The notes below the pieces were generated by a model. It did not search any database. It was not told the origin of the DNA and saw nothing but the letters and a program-made list of their open reading frames with translations. Source: JAJEEA01 sp965116765 (GTDB taxonomy: Bacteria; Acidobacteriota; Vicinamibacteria; Vicinamibacterales; UBA8438). Taken from it: a DNA stretch of 64,000 bases. The stretch covers positions 2,108,001-2,172,000 of the forward strand of contig OZ220718.1 in assembly GCA_965116765.1 (NCBI GenBank), in the 5' to 3' direction. The position numbers and the translations under genes are program-made. Of the stretch, positions 45,198 to 53,490 are shown one piece after another. Every line of letters starts with the position of its first letter. Position 1 is the stretch's first letter.

Positions 45198-46199
45198 ATG
45201 CGCAAGTCAGCCTCGGCGGCGTTCGCGGTTTCCGCCCTCGTGCTCGCGTTCGCGGCCCCGCCGGCCCTCGCCCAGTCGGACGACGGCGGCATGCCGATGC
45301 GAACGCCCGACGGGCACCCGGACATCTCCGGCACGTTCACCTTCCGCACCCTGACCCCGATGCAGCGGCCGGCCCGGTTCGCCGACCGCGAGACCCTCGA
45401 CCCGGAGACCGCGGCGGCGTTCGAGGCGTCGGAGCGGACGCGGCAGAACCGCGACCTCTTCGACCCCATCGCGGGGGCGCCCAACGCCGGCTACGCGCCG
45501 CGCGCGCAGGGCGGCGTGCTCTCCTACAACGAGTTCTGGTACGAGCGCGGCATCGAGCTGACGTCGGACAAGCGGACGTCGCTCATCGTCGACCCGCCCA
45601 ACGGGCGCTACCCCCCGCTGACCGAGGCGGCCCGGCAGGCCGACGCGGAGCGAAGGGCGTACCGGCGCGAGCACATGTACGACTCGTACGAGAACCGGAG
45701 CATGGGTGACCGCTGCATCGCGTTCACCAAGTCGGGCCCGCCCATGCGGCCCGGGGCGTACAACAACAACCTGATGATCTTCCAGACCGCCGACCACGTG
45801 GCGATCCTCACCGAGCAGGCGCGCCAGCACCGCATCATCCCGCTCGACGACGTGGAGAAGCCGCGGCTCGAGCAGATCGCGGGCGTGTCGCGGGGACGCT
45901 GGGAGGGAGAGACGCTGGTCGTCGAGACCGCGCAGTACCGCGACTGGGGGAACGGGACCATCGGCCCCAGCCTGCGCCTCGTCGAGCGGTTCACCCGGCT
46001 CGACCCGGACACCGTCGCCTACGAGTACACGGTGACCGACACCGAGCGGTACACCACGCCCTACACGGTCATGCTGCCGTTCCGGCGCACCGACGGCGAG
46101 ATCTTCGAGTACGCCTGCCACGAGGGCAACATCGGGCTCTACGGCATCCTCGCCGGCGCGCGGAACCTCGAGAGCCAGGGCCGCGAGCTGCGCCCCTGA
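45198..46199 (+). CDS. Secreted protein of the YNNN/YACHEG family, paralogue 2
   Basis: A 333-residue exported protein (signal AFAVSALVLAFAAPPALAQ). It carries the same motif series as the neighbouring copies: GHPDISGTFTFRTLTPMQRP, KRTSLIVDPPNGRYPPLTEA, GDRCIAFTKSGPPMRPGAYN, QTADHVAILTEQARQHRIIP, GRWEGETLVVET and YACHEGNIGLYGILAGARN. Even spacing across the three proteins shows one fold, probably sheet-rich. Its own promoter (TATAAT) precedes it. Function unknown. Confidence 0.83.
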   Translation: MRKSASAAFAVSALVLAFAAPPALAQSDDGGMPMRTPDGHPDISGTFTFRTLTPMQRPARFADRETLDPETAAAFEASERTRQNRDLFDPIAGAPNAGYAPRAQGGVLSYNEFWYERGIELTSDKRTSLIVDPPNGRYPPLTEAARQADAERRAYRREHMYDSYENRSMGDRCIAFTKSGPPMRPGAYNNNLMIFQTADHVAILTEQARQHRIIPLDDVEKPRLEQIAGVSRGRWEGETLVVETAQYRDWGNGTIGPSLRLVERFTRLDPDTVAYEYTVTDTERYTTPYTVMLPFRRTDGEIFEYACHEGNIGLYGILAGARNLESQGRELRP

Positions 46200-46231
46200 C
46201 AGCGGCGTGCCCGGTCAAAAAGGAGTCAGCG

Positions 46232-47290
46232 ATGAGTCGTCTTTCTCGTATGCGCGCCGGGGTCGGCGCCCTGGTGCTGGCGGCAGGCGTCGCCCTGGCG
46301 CCGGCCGCGGGATGGTCCCAGCCGGCGTCGCCGGAGGAATGGACCGCGCCGCGCACCGCGTGGGGCGACCCCGACATCGGGGGCGTCTGGAACAGCTCGA
46401 CGGTGACGCCGCTGGAGCGCCCGGAGGCGCTGGGCGACCAGGCCTTCCTGACCGAGGAGGAGGCGGCGGCGGTCGAGGCGCGCGTCGCCCGCGCCAACGC
46501 CCGCGCCAATGCGCCCAGCGAGGTACGCACCGAGCCCCTGCCGGTGGGCGGCAACGTGGGCGCCTACAACGCGTTCTGGATCGATCGCGGCACGACCGTC
46601 GTCCCCACGCGGCGCACGTCGCTCGTGGTCGACCCGCCCAACGGACGCCTGCCCGCGCTCACGCCGGAGGCGGAGGCATTCGTCAACTCACCGGGGCGGC
46701 AGCGGTTGAAGGCGGTGCGCGAGGGCGCGGTTCCCGCCGACTCCTACGTGCAGTTCGACTGGGGCGACCGGTGCATCTGGTACCGCGGCGTCCCGTCGCT
46801 GCCCACCGCCTACAACAACAACTACCAGATCGTGCAGACCGCCGACGTCATCGCCATCGTGCAGGAGCACATCCACGACGTGCGCTTCATCCATCTCGAC
46901 GGGCGCCCGCGCATCGACGAGCGCGTCAGCCAGTTCGGCGGCCACTCGCTGGGGCGCTGGGAGGGTGAGACGCTCGTGGTCGAGACGACCGGCTTCGGCG
47001 ACCGCGCCTACCTGTTCGCGTCCGGCCCCGGACCGCAGGGCGGCACCAACTGGGACCTCAGCCCGGACCTGCGGGTCGTCGAGCGGTTCACCCGGGTGGC
47101 CCCGGGGACCCTCGACTACGCCTTCACGGTGCACGACCCCAACGTCTGGACCACGCCGTGGACCGGCTCGTCGCCGTGGGCGCGCGGCGACCAGCCCCTG
47201 TACGAGTACGCCTGCCACGAGGGCAACTACGGGATGACCAACATCCTCGCCGGCTCGCGCGCCGCGGAGGCGGGCGGCCAGGGCCGGTAG
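46232..47290 (+). CDS. Secreted protein of the YNNN/YACHEG family, paralogue 3
   Basis: A 352-residue exported protein with a signal peptide (residues 1-30, GALVLAAGVALAPAAGWSQ). Motifs match the two neighbours: RTAWGDPDIGGVWNSSTVTP, RRTSLVVDPPNGRLPALTPE, GDRCIWYRGV, YNNNYQIVQTADVIAIVQEH, GRWEGETLVVETTGFG and YACHEGNYGMTNILAGSRAA. It lies 32 bp after paralogue 2, so they are likely cotranscribed. The start of the domain is closer to paralogue 1 (AWG-DLGGVW) than to paralogue 2. Confidence 0.83.
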   Translation: MSRLSRMRAGVGALVLAAGVALAPAAGWSQPASPEEWTAPRTAWGDPDIGGVWNSSTVTPLERPEALGDQAFLTEEEAAAVEARVARANARANAPSEVRTEPLPVGGNVGAYNAFWIDRGTTVVPTRRTSLVVDPPNGRLPALTPEAEAFVNSPGRQRLKAVREGAVPADSYVQFDWGDRCIWYRGVPSLPTAYNNNYQIVQTADVIAIVQEHIHDVRFIHLDGRPRIDERVSQFGGHSLGRWEGETLVVETTGFGDRAYLFASGPGPQGGTNWDLSPDLRVVERFTRVAPGTLDYAFTVHDPNVWTTPWTGSSPWARGDQPLYEYACHEGNYGMTNILAGSRAAEAGGQGR

Positions 47291-47330
47291 GCGCGGCCAA
47301 CATCAACGGAACCCGGTTTCGAGGCGTCGC

Positions 47331-48191
47331 GTGCGCGAGGGTGTAGTCGGAGCGGCTCGGGGCGCTGTCTGCCCGTGGCGGAGGCCAGCGTCGCAACGCG
47401 TCCGAAGGGTGCCGGCGAGGCGCCGAGGCGCCTGTCTGACAAGGGCCTTCCTCCTCGGGGCGGCGGTGCTCACGGGCGCCCTCGGCGCGAGCGCGCAGTC
47501 GCCCGAGCTGGTGACCGACCGCCCGGATCAGACCGAGTCGGCCACCGTCGTGCCGCAGGGCCTGCTGCAGGTCGAGACGGGCTACCTGTTCACGCGCGAC
47601 GGGGACGTCGACAGCCACGCGGCGCCGGGCACGCTCTTTCGCATCGGCCTCGGCGGACGGACGGAGCTCCGCCTCGGCCACGCCGGCGTCATGGGGACGG
47701 AAGGACGCCGCGGCACCGGCGACAGCGAGCTCGGCGCCAAGGTCAACCTCATCACGCAGGCGGACGGCTGGCGGCCCGAGCTCGCGCTCCTGGGCGGCCT
47801 GTCGCTCCCGACCGGCGCCGGTGGATTCTCGAGCGGCGGCGCCGACCCGTCGTTCCTGGTCGCCTTCGCCCACGAGCTCGCGCCGAGGCTGTCGCTGGGC
47901 TACAACGCGGGGGCCGAGTGGGAGTCGTCGTCCGACGTACCGGGCGACGCGTTCGTCGTGTACTCGCTCGCGCTCGGCATCGGCGTGACGGATCGCCTGG
48001 GCGCGTTCATCGAGGTTTTCGGCGACCAACGGGTCACCAGCGAGGTCGCGACCGCCGTGTCCGCGGACGGGGGACTGACGCTCCTGCTGACCGATGTCCT
48101 GCAGTGGGACTTCTCCGTCGGCCGCCGGCTGGGTGGTCCGGCCGACGACCTGTTCGTCGGAACCGGGGTGAGCTTCCGATTGCCGCGATAG
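47331..48191 (+). CDS. Outer-membrane channel-like protein (phenol-degradation MetA type)
   Basis: A beta-barrel protein of about 250-286 residues. After a signal-like segment (AFLLGAAVLTGALGASAQS) it reads PELVTDRPDQTESATVVPQG, the hallmark opening of the MetA/transporter family of small outer-membrane channels, then regular strands (LLQVETGYLFTRDG, GGRTELRLGHAGV, LALLGGLSLPTGAGGF, YSLALGIGVTDRLGAFIEVF, GTGVSFRLPR). The start is uncertain: the GTG at 47331 gives a long Arg-rich leader, and a later GTG (about 47407) may be the real one. Confidence 0.75.
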   Translation: MREGVVGAARGAVCPWRRPASQRVRRVPARRRGACLTRAFLLGAAVLTGALGASAQSPELVTDRPDQTESATVVPQGLLQVETGYLFTRDGDVDSHAAPGTLFRIGLGGRTELRLGHAGVMGTEGRRGTGDSELGAKVNLITQADGWRPELALLGGLSLPTGAGGFSSGGADPSFLVAFAHELAPRLSLGYNAGAEWESSSDVPGDAFVVYSLALGIGVTDRLGAFIEVFGDQRVTSEVATAVSADGGLTLLLTDVLQWDFSVGRRLGGPADDLFVGTGVSFRLPR

Positions 48192-48311
48192 CCAGGGCAT
48201 CGTCGTCCGCGCTCCGATTGCCGGCCGCCCGACCCTTCGGCAGTCCACACCGTTCCAAGGCGCACTTTTCGAACCGAGTTGCGCGCTTCTGGAACCGAGA
48301 GGGCCGGCCCG

Positions 48312-48395
48312 TGCCGGGGTCGGCCGCGAGATCGCGCAACTCGTCGGGGTCTTCGGCGAGGTCGAACCGCTGCCGGTGGTCGACCCTGATAGACG
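48312..48395 (-). pseudogene. Relic of a sulfatase C terminus
   Basis: About 28 codons read VDHRQRFDLAEDPDELRDLA followed by ADPG, the characteristic end of arylsulfatase-type proteins (tyrosine/lysine strand, then FDL-DP-EL-NLA). In the adjacent frame LIVYQG precedes it, so even this piece is frameshifted. It lies directly downstream of the isochorismatase-fold gene on the same strand, with no other sulfatase sequence nearby. Confidence 0.5.
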
Positions 48396-48396
48396 A

Positions 48397-49140
48397 TCAG
48401 GCCCCGCGCAGCTCCGCGACCGCTTGCGCCGTGGTCGCCGTGCGGTGGGCGATCAACGGCAGCGTGGTCCGCGACGCGAAGTCGTGCTCGGCGGGCGAGA
48501 ACGCCGCGATGGCATCGGTCACCACGGTGACGTGGTAGCCCAGATCGACCCCGCTGCGCGCGGTGGCCTCGATGCACGTATTGGAAATGCAGCCCGCGAG
48601 GAAGATGTGCGAGATCCGGATCGCGCCGAGCTGCTCGTGCAGATCGGTCTCGGCGAACCCGCTCGAGCTCATGTGCTCGCTTGCGACGATGTCGTCCGCC
48701 GTCGGCGCCAGTCCCGGGTAGAACCGCCCGCCGAAGCGGCCCTCGGCGAAGCTCTCGCTGGTGATCTGCAGATACTGGCTCGGGTTCAGGTACTTTCGTC
48801 CCGAGAAACTGCCTTCCCGATAGCGGTGGTGCGGCGCGAACGCGATTGGCACCGCGCCGGCGCGCGCCGCCGCCACCAGGCTCAGGAGATTCCCCACCAG
48901 GTCGTTCTCCTCGGCGACGAGCTTCAACATCGGCCAGGTCAGACCCTCTTCCGAAAGGAAGTCGTTGTAGGAATCCACGATGATCAGGGCGACCCGGTCC
49001 GGCGCCGGGTTGCGGGCCGACTGCGCGCCGCCGGCCAACGACCTCGCGGCCAGGCCGGCTGCCCGCGCCACCGGTGCGGCGACCGCCGCAAGCCCCGCCA
49101 CGCCCAGGAGCCTGACCACGGACCTGCGATCCCGTGTCAT
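48397..49140 (-). CDS. Exported cysteine hydrolase of the isochorismatase fold
   Basis: A 247-residue protein with an N-terminal export signal (DRRSVVRLLGVAGLAAVAAP; the RR pair suggests Tat). The catalytic triad is visible: Asp in VALIIVDSYNDF, Lys in the central region, and the Cys nucleophile in FLAGCISNTCIEATARSGVD. VTVVTDAIAAFSPAEHD follows as usual. The family hydrolyses amides or vinyl ethers; the substrate is unknown. A related but Cys-lacking gene lies 20 bp upstream. Confidence 0.82.
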   Translation of the reverse strand: MTRDRRSVVRLLGVAGLAAVAAPVARAAGLAARSLAGGAQSARNPAPDRVALIIVDSYNDFLSEEGLTWPMLKLVAEENDLVGNLLSLVAAARAGAVPIAFAPHHRYREGSFSGRKYLNPSQYLQITSESFAEGRFGGRFYPGLAPTADDIVASEHMSSSGFAETDLHEQLGAIRISHIFLAGCISNTCIEATARSGVDLGYHVTVVTDAIAAFSPAEHDFASRTTLPLIAHRTATTAQAVAELRGA

Positions 49141-49160
49141 GTCACTGCCTTCGGTGGCCG

Positions 49161-49859
49161 TCACTCGCCATCAGCCACGGACTGCAACTCCTCCAGCTCG
49201 ACCACGCTGTGCGCGTAACGCCAGAAGGTGCGGTCGAATGCGGCTCGCGCCGCGTCGGAGTCCACCGCGCCGCCGGCCCGCAGCACGGTCACGTGGTAGT
49301 CGTACTGAGCCCCGTCTCGAAGGGTCGAGTCGAGCGTGATCAACGTCAGCGGACCCGCCAGAATCAGATGCTCCACGCCGGACGCCTTCAGGCGCCGGTC
49401 GAGCTCGCCGCCCGAGAACGCGCTGAACGCAGAACGAGGCGCGAGCACGGTATCGCCCTCGCGCGGGGCAATCCGGGCGGGAAAGGCCGCGGCTTCGGCA
49501 CCGCCGCGCAGATGGTCTGCAATCCAATCGTGCGCCGGCGTCGGAAAGGACTGGATGGCGCCGGCATCCCAGGACGAGTAGACGATGCGATATCGCTGGC
49601 CGCGCGCGAAGTCGACGAACGAAGCCAGAGCCTCGGACAGGTCGGGCTCATTCGTCAGGAATCCGTTCTGCGCATCGACCAGCACGAGTGCGGTCGCGGC
49701 CGGGGGGTACGTCCGGTATTCCTGCATCGCGCGGGACAGGCTGTCGCGCACGTACCAATTGGCTACGGAGTTCGCCGCCCGGTCGAACGTCATTGCGATC
49801 GCCACGAGACCGGCCAACACCGCCGTCGTCGCCCAGAAGAGCACCTTCGTCCGACTCAT
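49161..49859 (-). CDS. Membrane-anchored isochorismatase-fold protein lacking the catalytic Cys
   Basis: A 232-residue protein with an N-terminal anchor (VLFWATTAVLAGLVAIAM). The fold is retained: ATALVLVDAQNGFLTNEPDL supplies the first Asp, YRIVYSSWD the second strand. In the nucleophile loop, HLILAGPLTLITLDSTLRDG aligns with the usual G-x-x-T-x-x-C-V-x-x-T-x-R-D, and the Cys position is Thr. It is therefore probably not a normal hydrolase. It precedes the Cys-containing relative by 20 bp, so the two may work as a pair. Confidence 0.75.
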   Translation of the reverse strand: MSRTKVLFWATTAVLAGLVAIAMTFDRAANSVANWYVRDSLSRAMQEYRTYPPAATALVLVDAQNGFLTNEPDLSEALASFVDFARGQRYRIVYSSWDAGAIQSFPTPAHDWIADHLRGGAEAAAFPARIAPREGDTVLAPRSAFSAFSGGELDRRLKASGVEHLILAGPLTLITLDSTLRDGAQYDYHVTVLRAGGAVDSDAARAAFDRTFWRYAHSVVELEELQSVADGE

Positions 49860-50125
49860 GCCGTCGCGTCCATGCGAACCTGCCGAGCCAACGCCGCGAG
49901 CCCCGCGACTCTCGACCGCGCCAGGCAACCGGGGGCCGAATCCTGCGGTTTGCGGCCACTGTCCCACGCGACGAACCCGCTGTCAAGGGCGCAGCAAAGC
50001 CGCGAAGCGCCTCGGCGCCATGTTCGCCTGATGGGCGCTCACGAACCCGGGGGGCCTCCCGGGCGTGGGTGCCGCCGCCCCCCCTCCACGGTGGCCCGGA
50101 CGCCTCCCGCCGACCGCCGCTCGTT

Positions 50126-50911
50126 TCAGCCGGCCGGGACCCGCCGCCGGTGGAACACGAGCGCCGGCCGGCCGTCGCCGGCGGTCAGCCGCTCCATCCG
50201 GACCCCGAACACCGACGCCACGAGGTCGTCGTCGAGCACCTCGGGGGGAGGGCCCGTCGCCCGCAGGCGCCCGTCCTGCAGCACCGCGACGGTGTCCGCC
50301 CAGCGCGAGACGACGTTGAGATCGTGCAGCGCGAGGGCGATGGTCGCGCCGCCCTCGGCCAGCTCGCGCAGCAGGGTCAGGGTCTCGAGGACGTGGTCGA
50401 CGTCGAGGTTGGCGGTGGGCTCGTCGAGCAGAATCACGTTCGAGCCGGTGGCGAGGCTGCGCGCGATGACCGCGCGCCGGCGCTCGCCGCCCGACAGCTC
50501 GGTGACGGGGCGGTCGGCGAGGTGCGCGACGTCGGCGCGCGTCATGGCGGCGGCGACGGCCGCGGCGTCGGCCGGGCCGGGGTCGTCGAACCGGCGCAGG
50601 TGGGGGTGGCGCCCCATCGTCACGAGCTCCCGCACCGTGAACGGGACGTCCACGTGCGTGTCCTGCGGCACGAAGCTGACGCGCCGCGCCAGGAGCCGGC
50701 GCGGGAGCCGCGGCAGGTCGGTCCCGTCGAGGCTGGCGCGGCCGCCGGTCGGCTTCCAGAGCCCGGCCATGAGCCGCAGCACCGTCGACTTCCCCGCCCC
50801 GTTCGGGCCGATGAGGGCGGTGACGCGGGCGGGCGCGGCCTCGACGGTGACGTCGCGCACGAGGTGGCGGGCCCCGATGCGGAGGCTGGCCCGATCGAGC
50901 CGCAGGCTCAT
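50126..50911 (-). CDS. btuD: Vitamin B12 ABC importer ATPase
   Basis: A 261-residue ATPase of the siderophore/cobalamin type. Walker A GPNGAGKST, Q-loop FVPQDTHVDVPFTVRELVTM, signature LSGGERRRAVIARSLAT, Walker B VILLDEPTANLD and switch LALHDLNVVSRWAD are all intact. The start overlaps the btuC stop by 4 bp. Last gene of the riboswitch-linked operon pduO-btuF-btuC-btuD, which supports corrinoid over iron as the cargo. Confidence 0.9.
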   Translation of the reverse strand: MSLRLDRASLRIGARHLVRDVTVEAAPARVTALIGPNGAGKSTVLRLMAGLWKPTGGRASLDGTDLPRLPRRLLARRVSFVPQDTHVDVPFTVRELVTMGRHPHLRRFDDPGPADAAAVAAAMTRADVAHLADRPVTELSGGERRRAVIARSLATGSNVILLDEPTANLDVDHVLETLTLLRELAEGGATIALALHDLNVVSRWADTVAVLQDGRLRATGPPPEVLDDDLVASVFGVRMERLTAGDGRPALVFHRRRVPAG

Positions 50912-52263
50912 GGCGCGGCGAGCCCTCCCCGCTGCCGGCGCAGCAGGTAGAGGAAGAACGGCGCCCCGCAGGCCGCGGTGATGATGCCGAGCCGGATCTC
51001 CGTCGGCGGGTGGACGGTGCGGGCGAGCAGGTCGCAGACGATGACGAACAGCGCCCCGCCGAGCATCGCGGCCGGCAGCAGGGTGCGGTGCGACGGTCCG
51101 AGCACGAGCCGCAGCATGTGCGGGACGATCAGGCCGACGAAGCCGATGACCCCGCTCACCGCCACCGCCGCGCCGGTCAGCATGGCCGCCGTCGCCAGCA
51201 TCGTCCGGCGCACCCGCTCGACGTCGACGCCGAGACTCGCCGCGGTCTCCTCGCCGAGCAGCAGCAGGTCGAGGTCCCTCGTGTGCCAGCGCGCCGCCAC
51301 CGCGCCCAGCGCAACCGGCGGCAGGCACATCCACACGTGGGTCCACGTGCGGTTGTCGAGCCCGCCCATCAGCCAGAACACCACCTCGTTGGCGACCTGC
51401 CAGTTGACGACGCTGAGCGAGATGAGCAGGGTGGCGACGGCCGTGGACAGCGAGCCGAGGGCGATACCCGCGAGCAGCAGGGTCGCGACCGGGGTGCGCC
51501 CGGCGCGGGTGGCGACGGCGTGGACGGCGCCGAGGGCGGCCAGCGCCCCCGCGAAGGCGAACAGGGGGAGCCAGAAGACGGCGGCGGCCGCGAGCCCGCT
51601 GACGAACGTCACCACCGCCCCCAGGGCCGCGCCCTGGCTGATGCCGATGACGCTGGGCTCGGCCAGGGGGTTGCGGAAGAGCCCCTGCATCTGCGTCCCC
51701 GCCACCGCGAGGGCGCCCCCCACGAGCGCCGCGACCGCCACGCGCGGAGTGCGGATGATCCAGACGATGACCTGCTCGGCCTCGGAGATGCCCCCGAGGT
51801 CGATCCAGCCGGCCGGCAACGCCCGCGACGCGAGCACCCGGACGACGGTGCCCCAGGCGATGCCGGTGCTGCCGATGGCGATCGCCGCCACCGCCGCGGC
51901 CCCGAGCAGGGCCGCCAGCAGCGGCAGGGCCGCCCACGCGGCGCCGCGAACCCCCGGCCGGCGTTCGGTGTCGGTCACGGCGCGTCCGGATACAGCGGCG
52001 CCGCGGACTCCCGGCCGACGTTCAGTGTCGGTCACGGCGCGTCCCGATACCGCCGCGCCGCGAACCCCCGGCCGGCGTTCGGTGTCGGTCACGGCGCGTC
52101 CGGATACAGCGGCGCCGCGGACGCCCGGCCGGCGTTCGGTGTCGGTCACGGCGTGTCCGGATACAGCGGCGCCGCGGACGCCCGGCCGGCGTTCGGTGTC
52201 GGTCACGGCGTGTCCGGATACAGCGGCGCCGCGGACGCCCGGCCGGCGTTCGGTGTCGGTCAC
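50908..52263 (-). CDS. btuC: Vitamin B12 ABC importer permease (start within repeats)
   Basis: FecCD/BtuC-type permease with about ten membrane segments: WAALPLLAALLGAAAVAAIA, VAVAALVGGALAVAGTQMQG, EPSVIGISQGAALGAVVTFV, IALGSLSTAVATLLISLSV, GFVGLIVPHMLRLVLGPSHR. The conserved core begins near TDTERRPGVRGAAW. Six 57-bp units each carry GTG ACC GAC ACC, so translation could begin at any of six GTGs. The one at 52263 overlaps the btuF stop (GTGA) and gives 451 residues; the last, at 51978, gives 356 residues, nearer the family norm of about 330-350. The 19-residue repeat is VSGHAVTDTERRPGVRGAA. Confidence 0.88.
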   Translation of the reverse strand: MTDTERRPGVRGAAVSGHAVTDTERRPGVRGAAVSGHAVTDTERRPGVRGAAVSGRAVTDTERRPGVRGAAVSGRAVTDTERRPGVRGAAVSGRAVTDTERRPGVRGAAWAALPLLAALLGAAAVAAIAIGSTGIAWGTVVRVLASRALPAGWIDLGGISEAEQVIVWIIRTPRVAVAALVGGALAVAGTQMQGLFRNPLAEPSVIGISQGAALGAVVTFVSGLAAAAVFWLPLFAFAGALAALGAVHAVATRAGRTPVATLLLAGIALGSLSTAVATLLISLSVVNWQVANEVVFWLMGGLDNRTWTHVWMCLPPVALGAVAARWHTRDLDLLLLGEETAASLGVDVERVRRTMLATAAMLTGAAVAVSGVIGFVGLIVPHMLRLVLGPSHRTLLPAAMLGGALFVIVCDLLARTVHPPTEIRLGIITAACGAPFFLYLLRRQRGGLAAP

Positions 52264-52281
52264 GGCGTGTCCGGATACAGC
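51940..52281. repeat. 57-bp tandem repeat (6 copies) over the btuF/btuC junction
   Basis: GTGTCGGTC recurs at 51968, 52025, 52082, 52139, 52196 and 52253, exactly 57 bp apart. Each unit, read on the minus strand, contains the overlap of the btuF stop and btuC start (CGTGACC) plus the first codons of btuC. The last copy is the real btuF end. Because 57 is a multiple of three, the btuC frame stays open through all copies. The three units nearest btuF are almost identical, those nearest btuC more diverged. Confidence 0.95.
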
Positions 52282-53255
52282 GCGGCGGCCACCGTCTCGG
52301 TCAGCCCCGCGGCGTACTGCGACATGGTGATGAACTGCCGGTGGTCGATGACCAGCACCTGTCCGGCCCGCCCCGCCCCGGTCACCGCCACCGCCGGCTG
52401 GTCGAGGAGGCGCTGGCGCACCGCGGCCTCCTCGCCGGCCGGCGCGTCGGCGATGATCCAGTCCGGGTTCCACGCGGCGATCTGCTCGTTGCCGATGGCG
52501 CCGTGCGGGCCGATGCCCTGCTCGGCCGCCACGTTCACCGCCCCCAGCTCGGTCAGGATGTGGTCGAAGAGCGAGCCGGCGCCGAAGGTGCCGGAGAAGG
52601 CGACGTAGACGAGCACGCGCGGACGCGGCGCCGCCGCGGGACGGCGTGCCACCGCCGCCGCGATCCGCTCGCGGAACCGCCGTATCACCCGCTCGGCCGC
52701 CCGTTCCTCGCCGGTCAGCCGGCCCACGGTCTCCAGGCCGGCGGCGATCTGCGAGAAGTCGTCGAACACCGTCGAAAGGCGGAACGTGGGGATGCCCGCC
52801 CCCCGCGCCAGCGCCACGAAGTCGGCGCGGGCGGTGTTCGAAACCACCAGCAGGTCGGGGCGGCTCCGCAGGAGCGCCTCGGGCTCGCCGGCCACCGCGA
52901 CGTCCATCCCGTCCACCACGTCCGCGACGTAGCTGTAGCGCCGATCACGGGCGACCGCGCTGACCGCGGCGATGCGCGACGGGGGCACGACGGCGAACAG
53001 GAAGTGGTCGGTGACCAGCGCCTGCGACGCGATGCGCGACGGCGGGCGCGGCAGCCGGAGCGCGTCGCCGGCGTGGTCGCGCACCGTGCGCGGGAACCCG
53101 GACGCGGCCGGCGCCTCGGTCCGTCCGGCGAACGTCCAGCCGGCGCGGGCGTCGGCCGTCCAGCGCCAGGCGGCCACCAGGAGAACCAGGCACAGCGCGA
53201 CCTCTATCGCGGCCCGCAGCCTTCCGCGCGGCAGGCGCCGCAGCGACAGGTTCAT
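52260..53255 (-). CDS. btuF: Vitamin B12 substrate-binding protein
   Basis: A 331-residue periplasmic binding protein with an N-terminal anchor/signal (IEVALCLVLLVAAWRW). The fold III pattern shows as RIASQALVTDHFLFAVVPPS, RPDLLVVSNTARADFVALAR, IPTFRLSTVFDDFSQIAAGL, RVLVYVAFSGTFGAGSLFDH and NPDWIIADAP. ATG 53255 begins the basic N terminus; no earlier start is good because the preceding 160 bp are repeat copies of the pduO 3' end. It delivers corrinoid to BtuCD. Its stop lies in the last copy of the 57-bp repeat and overlaps a btuC GTG. Confidence 0.88.
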   Translation of the reverse strand: MNLSLRRLPRGRLRAAIEVALCLVLLVAAWRWTADARAGWTFAGRTEAPAASGFPRTVRDHAGDALRLPRPPSRIASQALVTDHFLFAVVPPSRIAAVSAVARDRRYSYVADVVDGMDVAVAGEPEALLRSRPDLLVVSNTARADFVALARGAGIPTFRLSTVFDDFSQIAAGLETVGRLTGEERAAERVIRRFRERIAAAVARRPAAAPRPRVLVYVAFSGTFGAGSLFDHILTELGAVNVAAEQGIGPHGAIGNEQIAAWNPDWIIADAPAGEEAAVRQRLLDQPAVAVTGAGRAGQVLVIDHRQFITMSQYAAGLTETVAAALYPDTP

Positions 53256-53256
53256 C

Positions 53257-53490
53257 GGCTCACCATGCGCGCGACCACTTCGGGCCGCCCGCCTCCCCGG
53301 TCCGCAGGGCCGCGTCGACGCCCGCCTCGACCTCGGCTCACCATGCGCGCGACCATTCCGGGCCACCCGCGTCCCCCGTCCGCAAGGCGGCGTCGACGCC
53401 CGCCTCGACCTCGGCTCACCATGCGCGCGACCATTTCCGGCCGCCCGCGTCCCCGGTCCGCAAGGCGGCGTCGGCGCCCGCCTCGACCTC
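53257..53490. repeat. 78-bp tandem repeat (3 copies) of the pduO 3' end
   Basis: CGGCTCACCAT recurs at 53256, 53334 and 53412, a 78-bp period. Each copy encodes, on the minus strand, the last 25 codons of pduO and its TGA (EVEAGADAALRTG to SRAW stop). The copy at 53413-53490 is inside the gene; the other two fill the gap between pduO and btuF, each with its own in-frame TGA. Confidence 0.95.

Noticed and set aside
51940..52281. Regular 57-bp repeats considered as a CRISPR array
   Set aside because: The whole 57-bp unit is repeated with no variable spacers, and the unit encodes the btuF/btuC junction.
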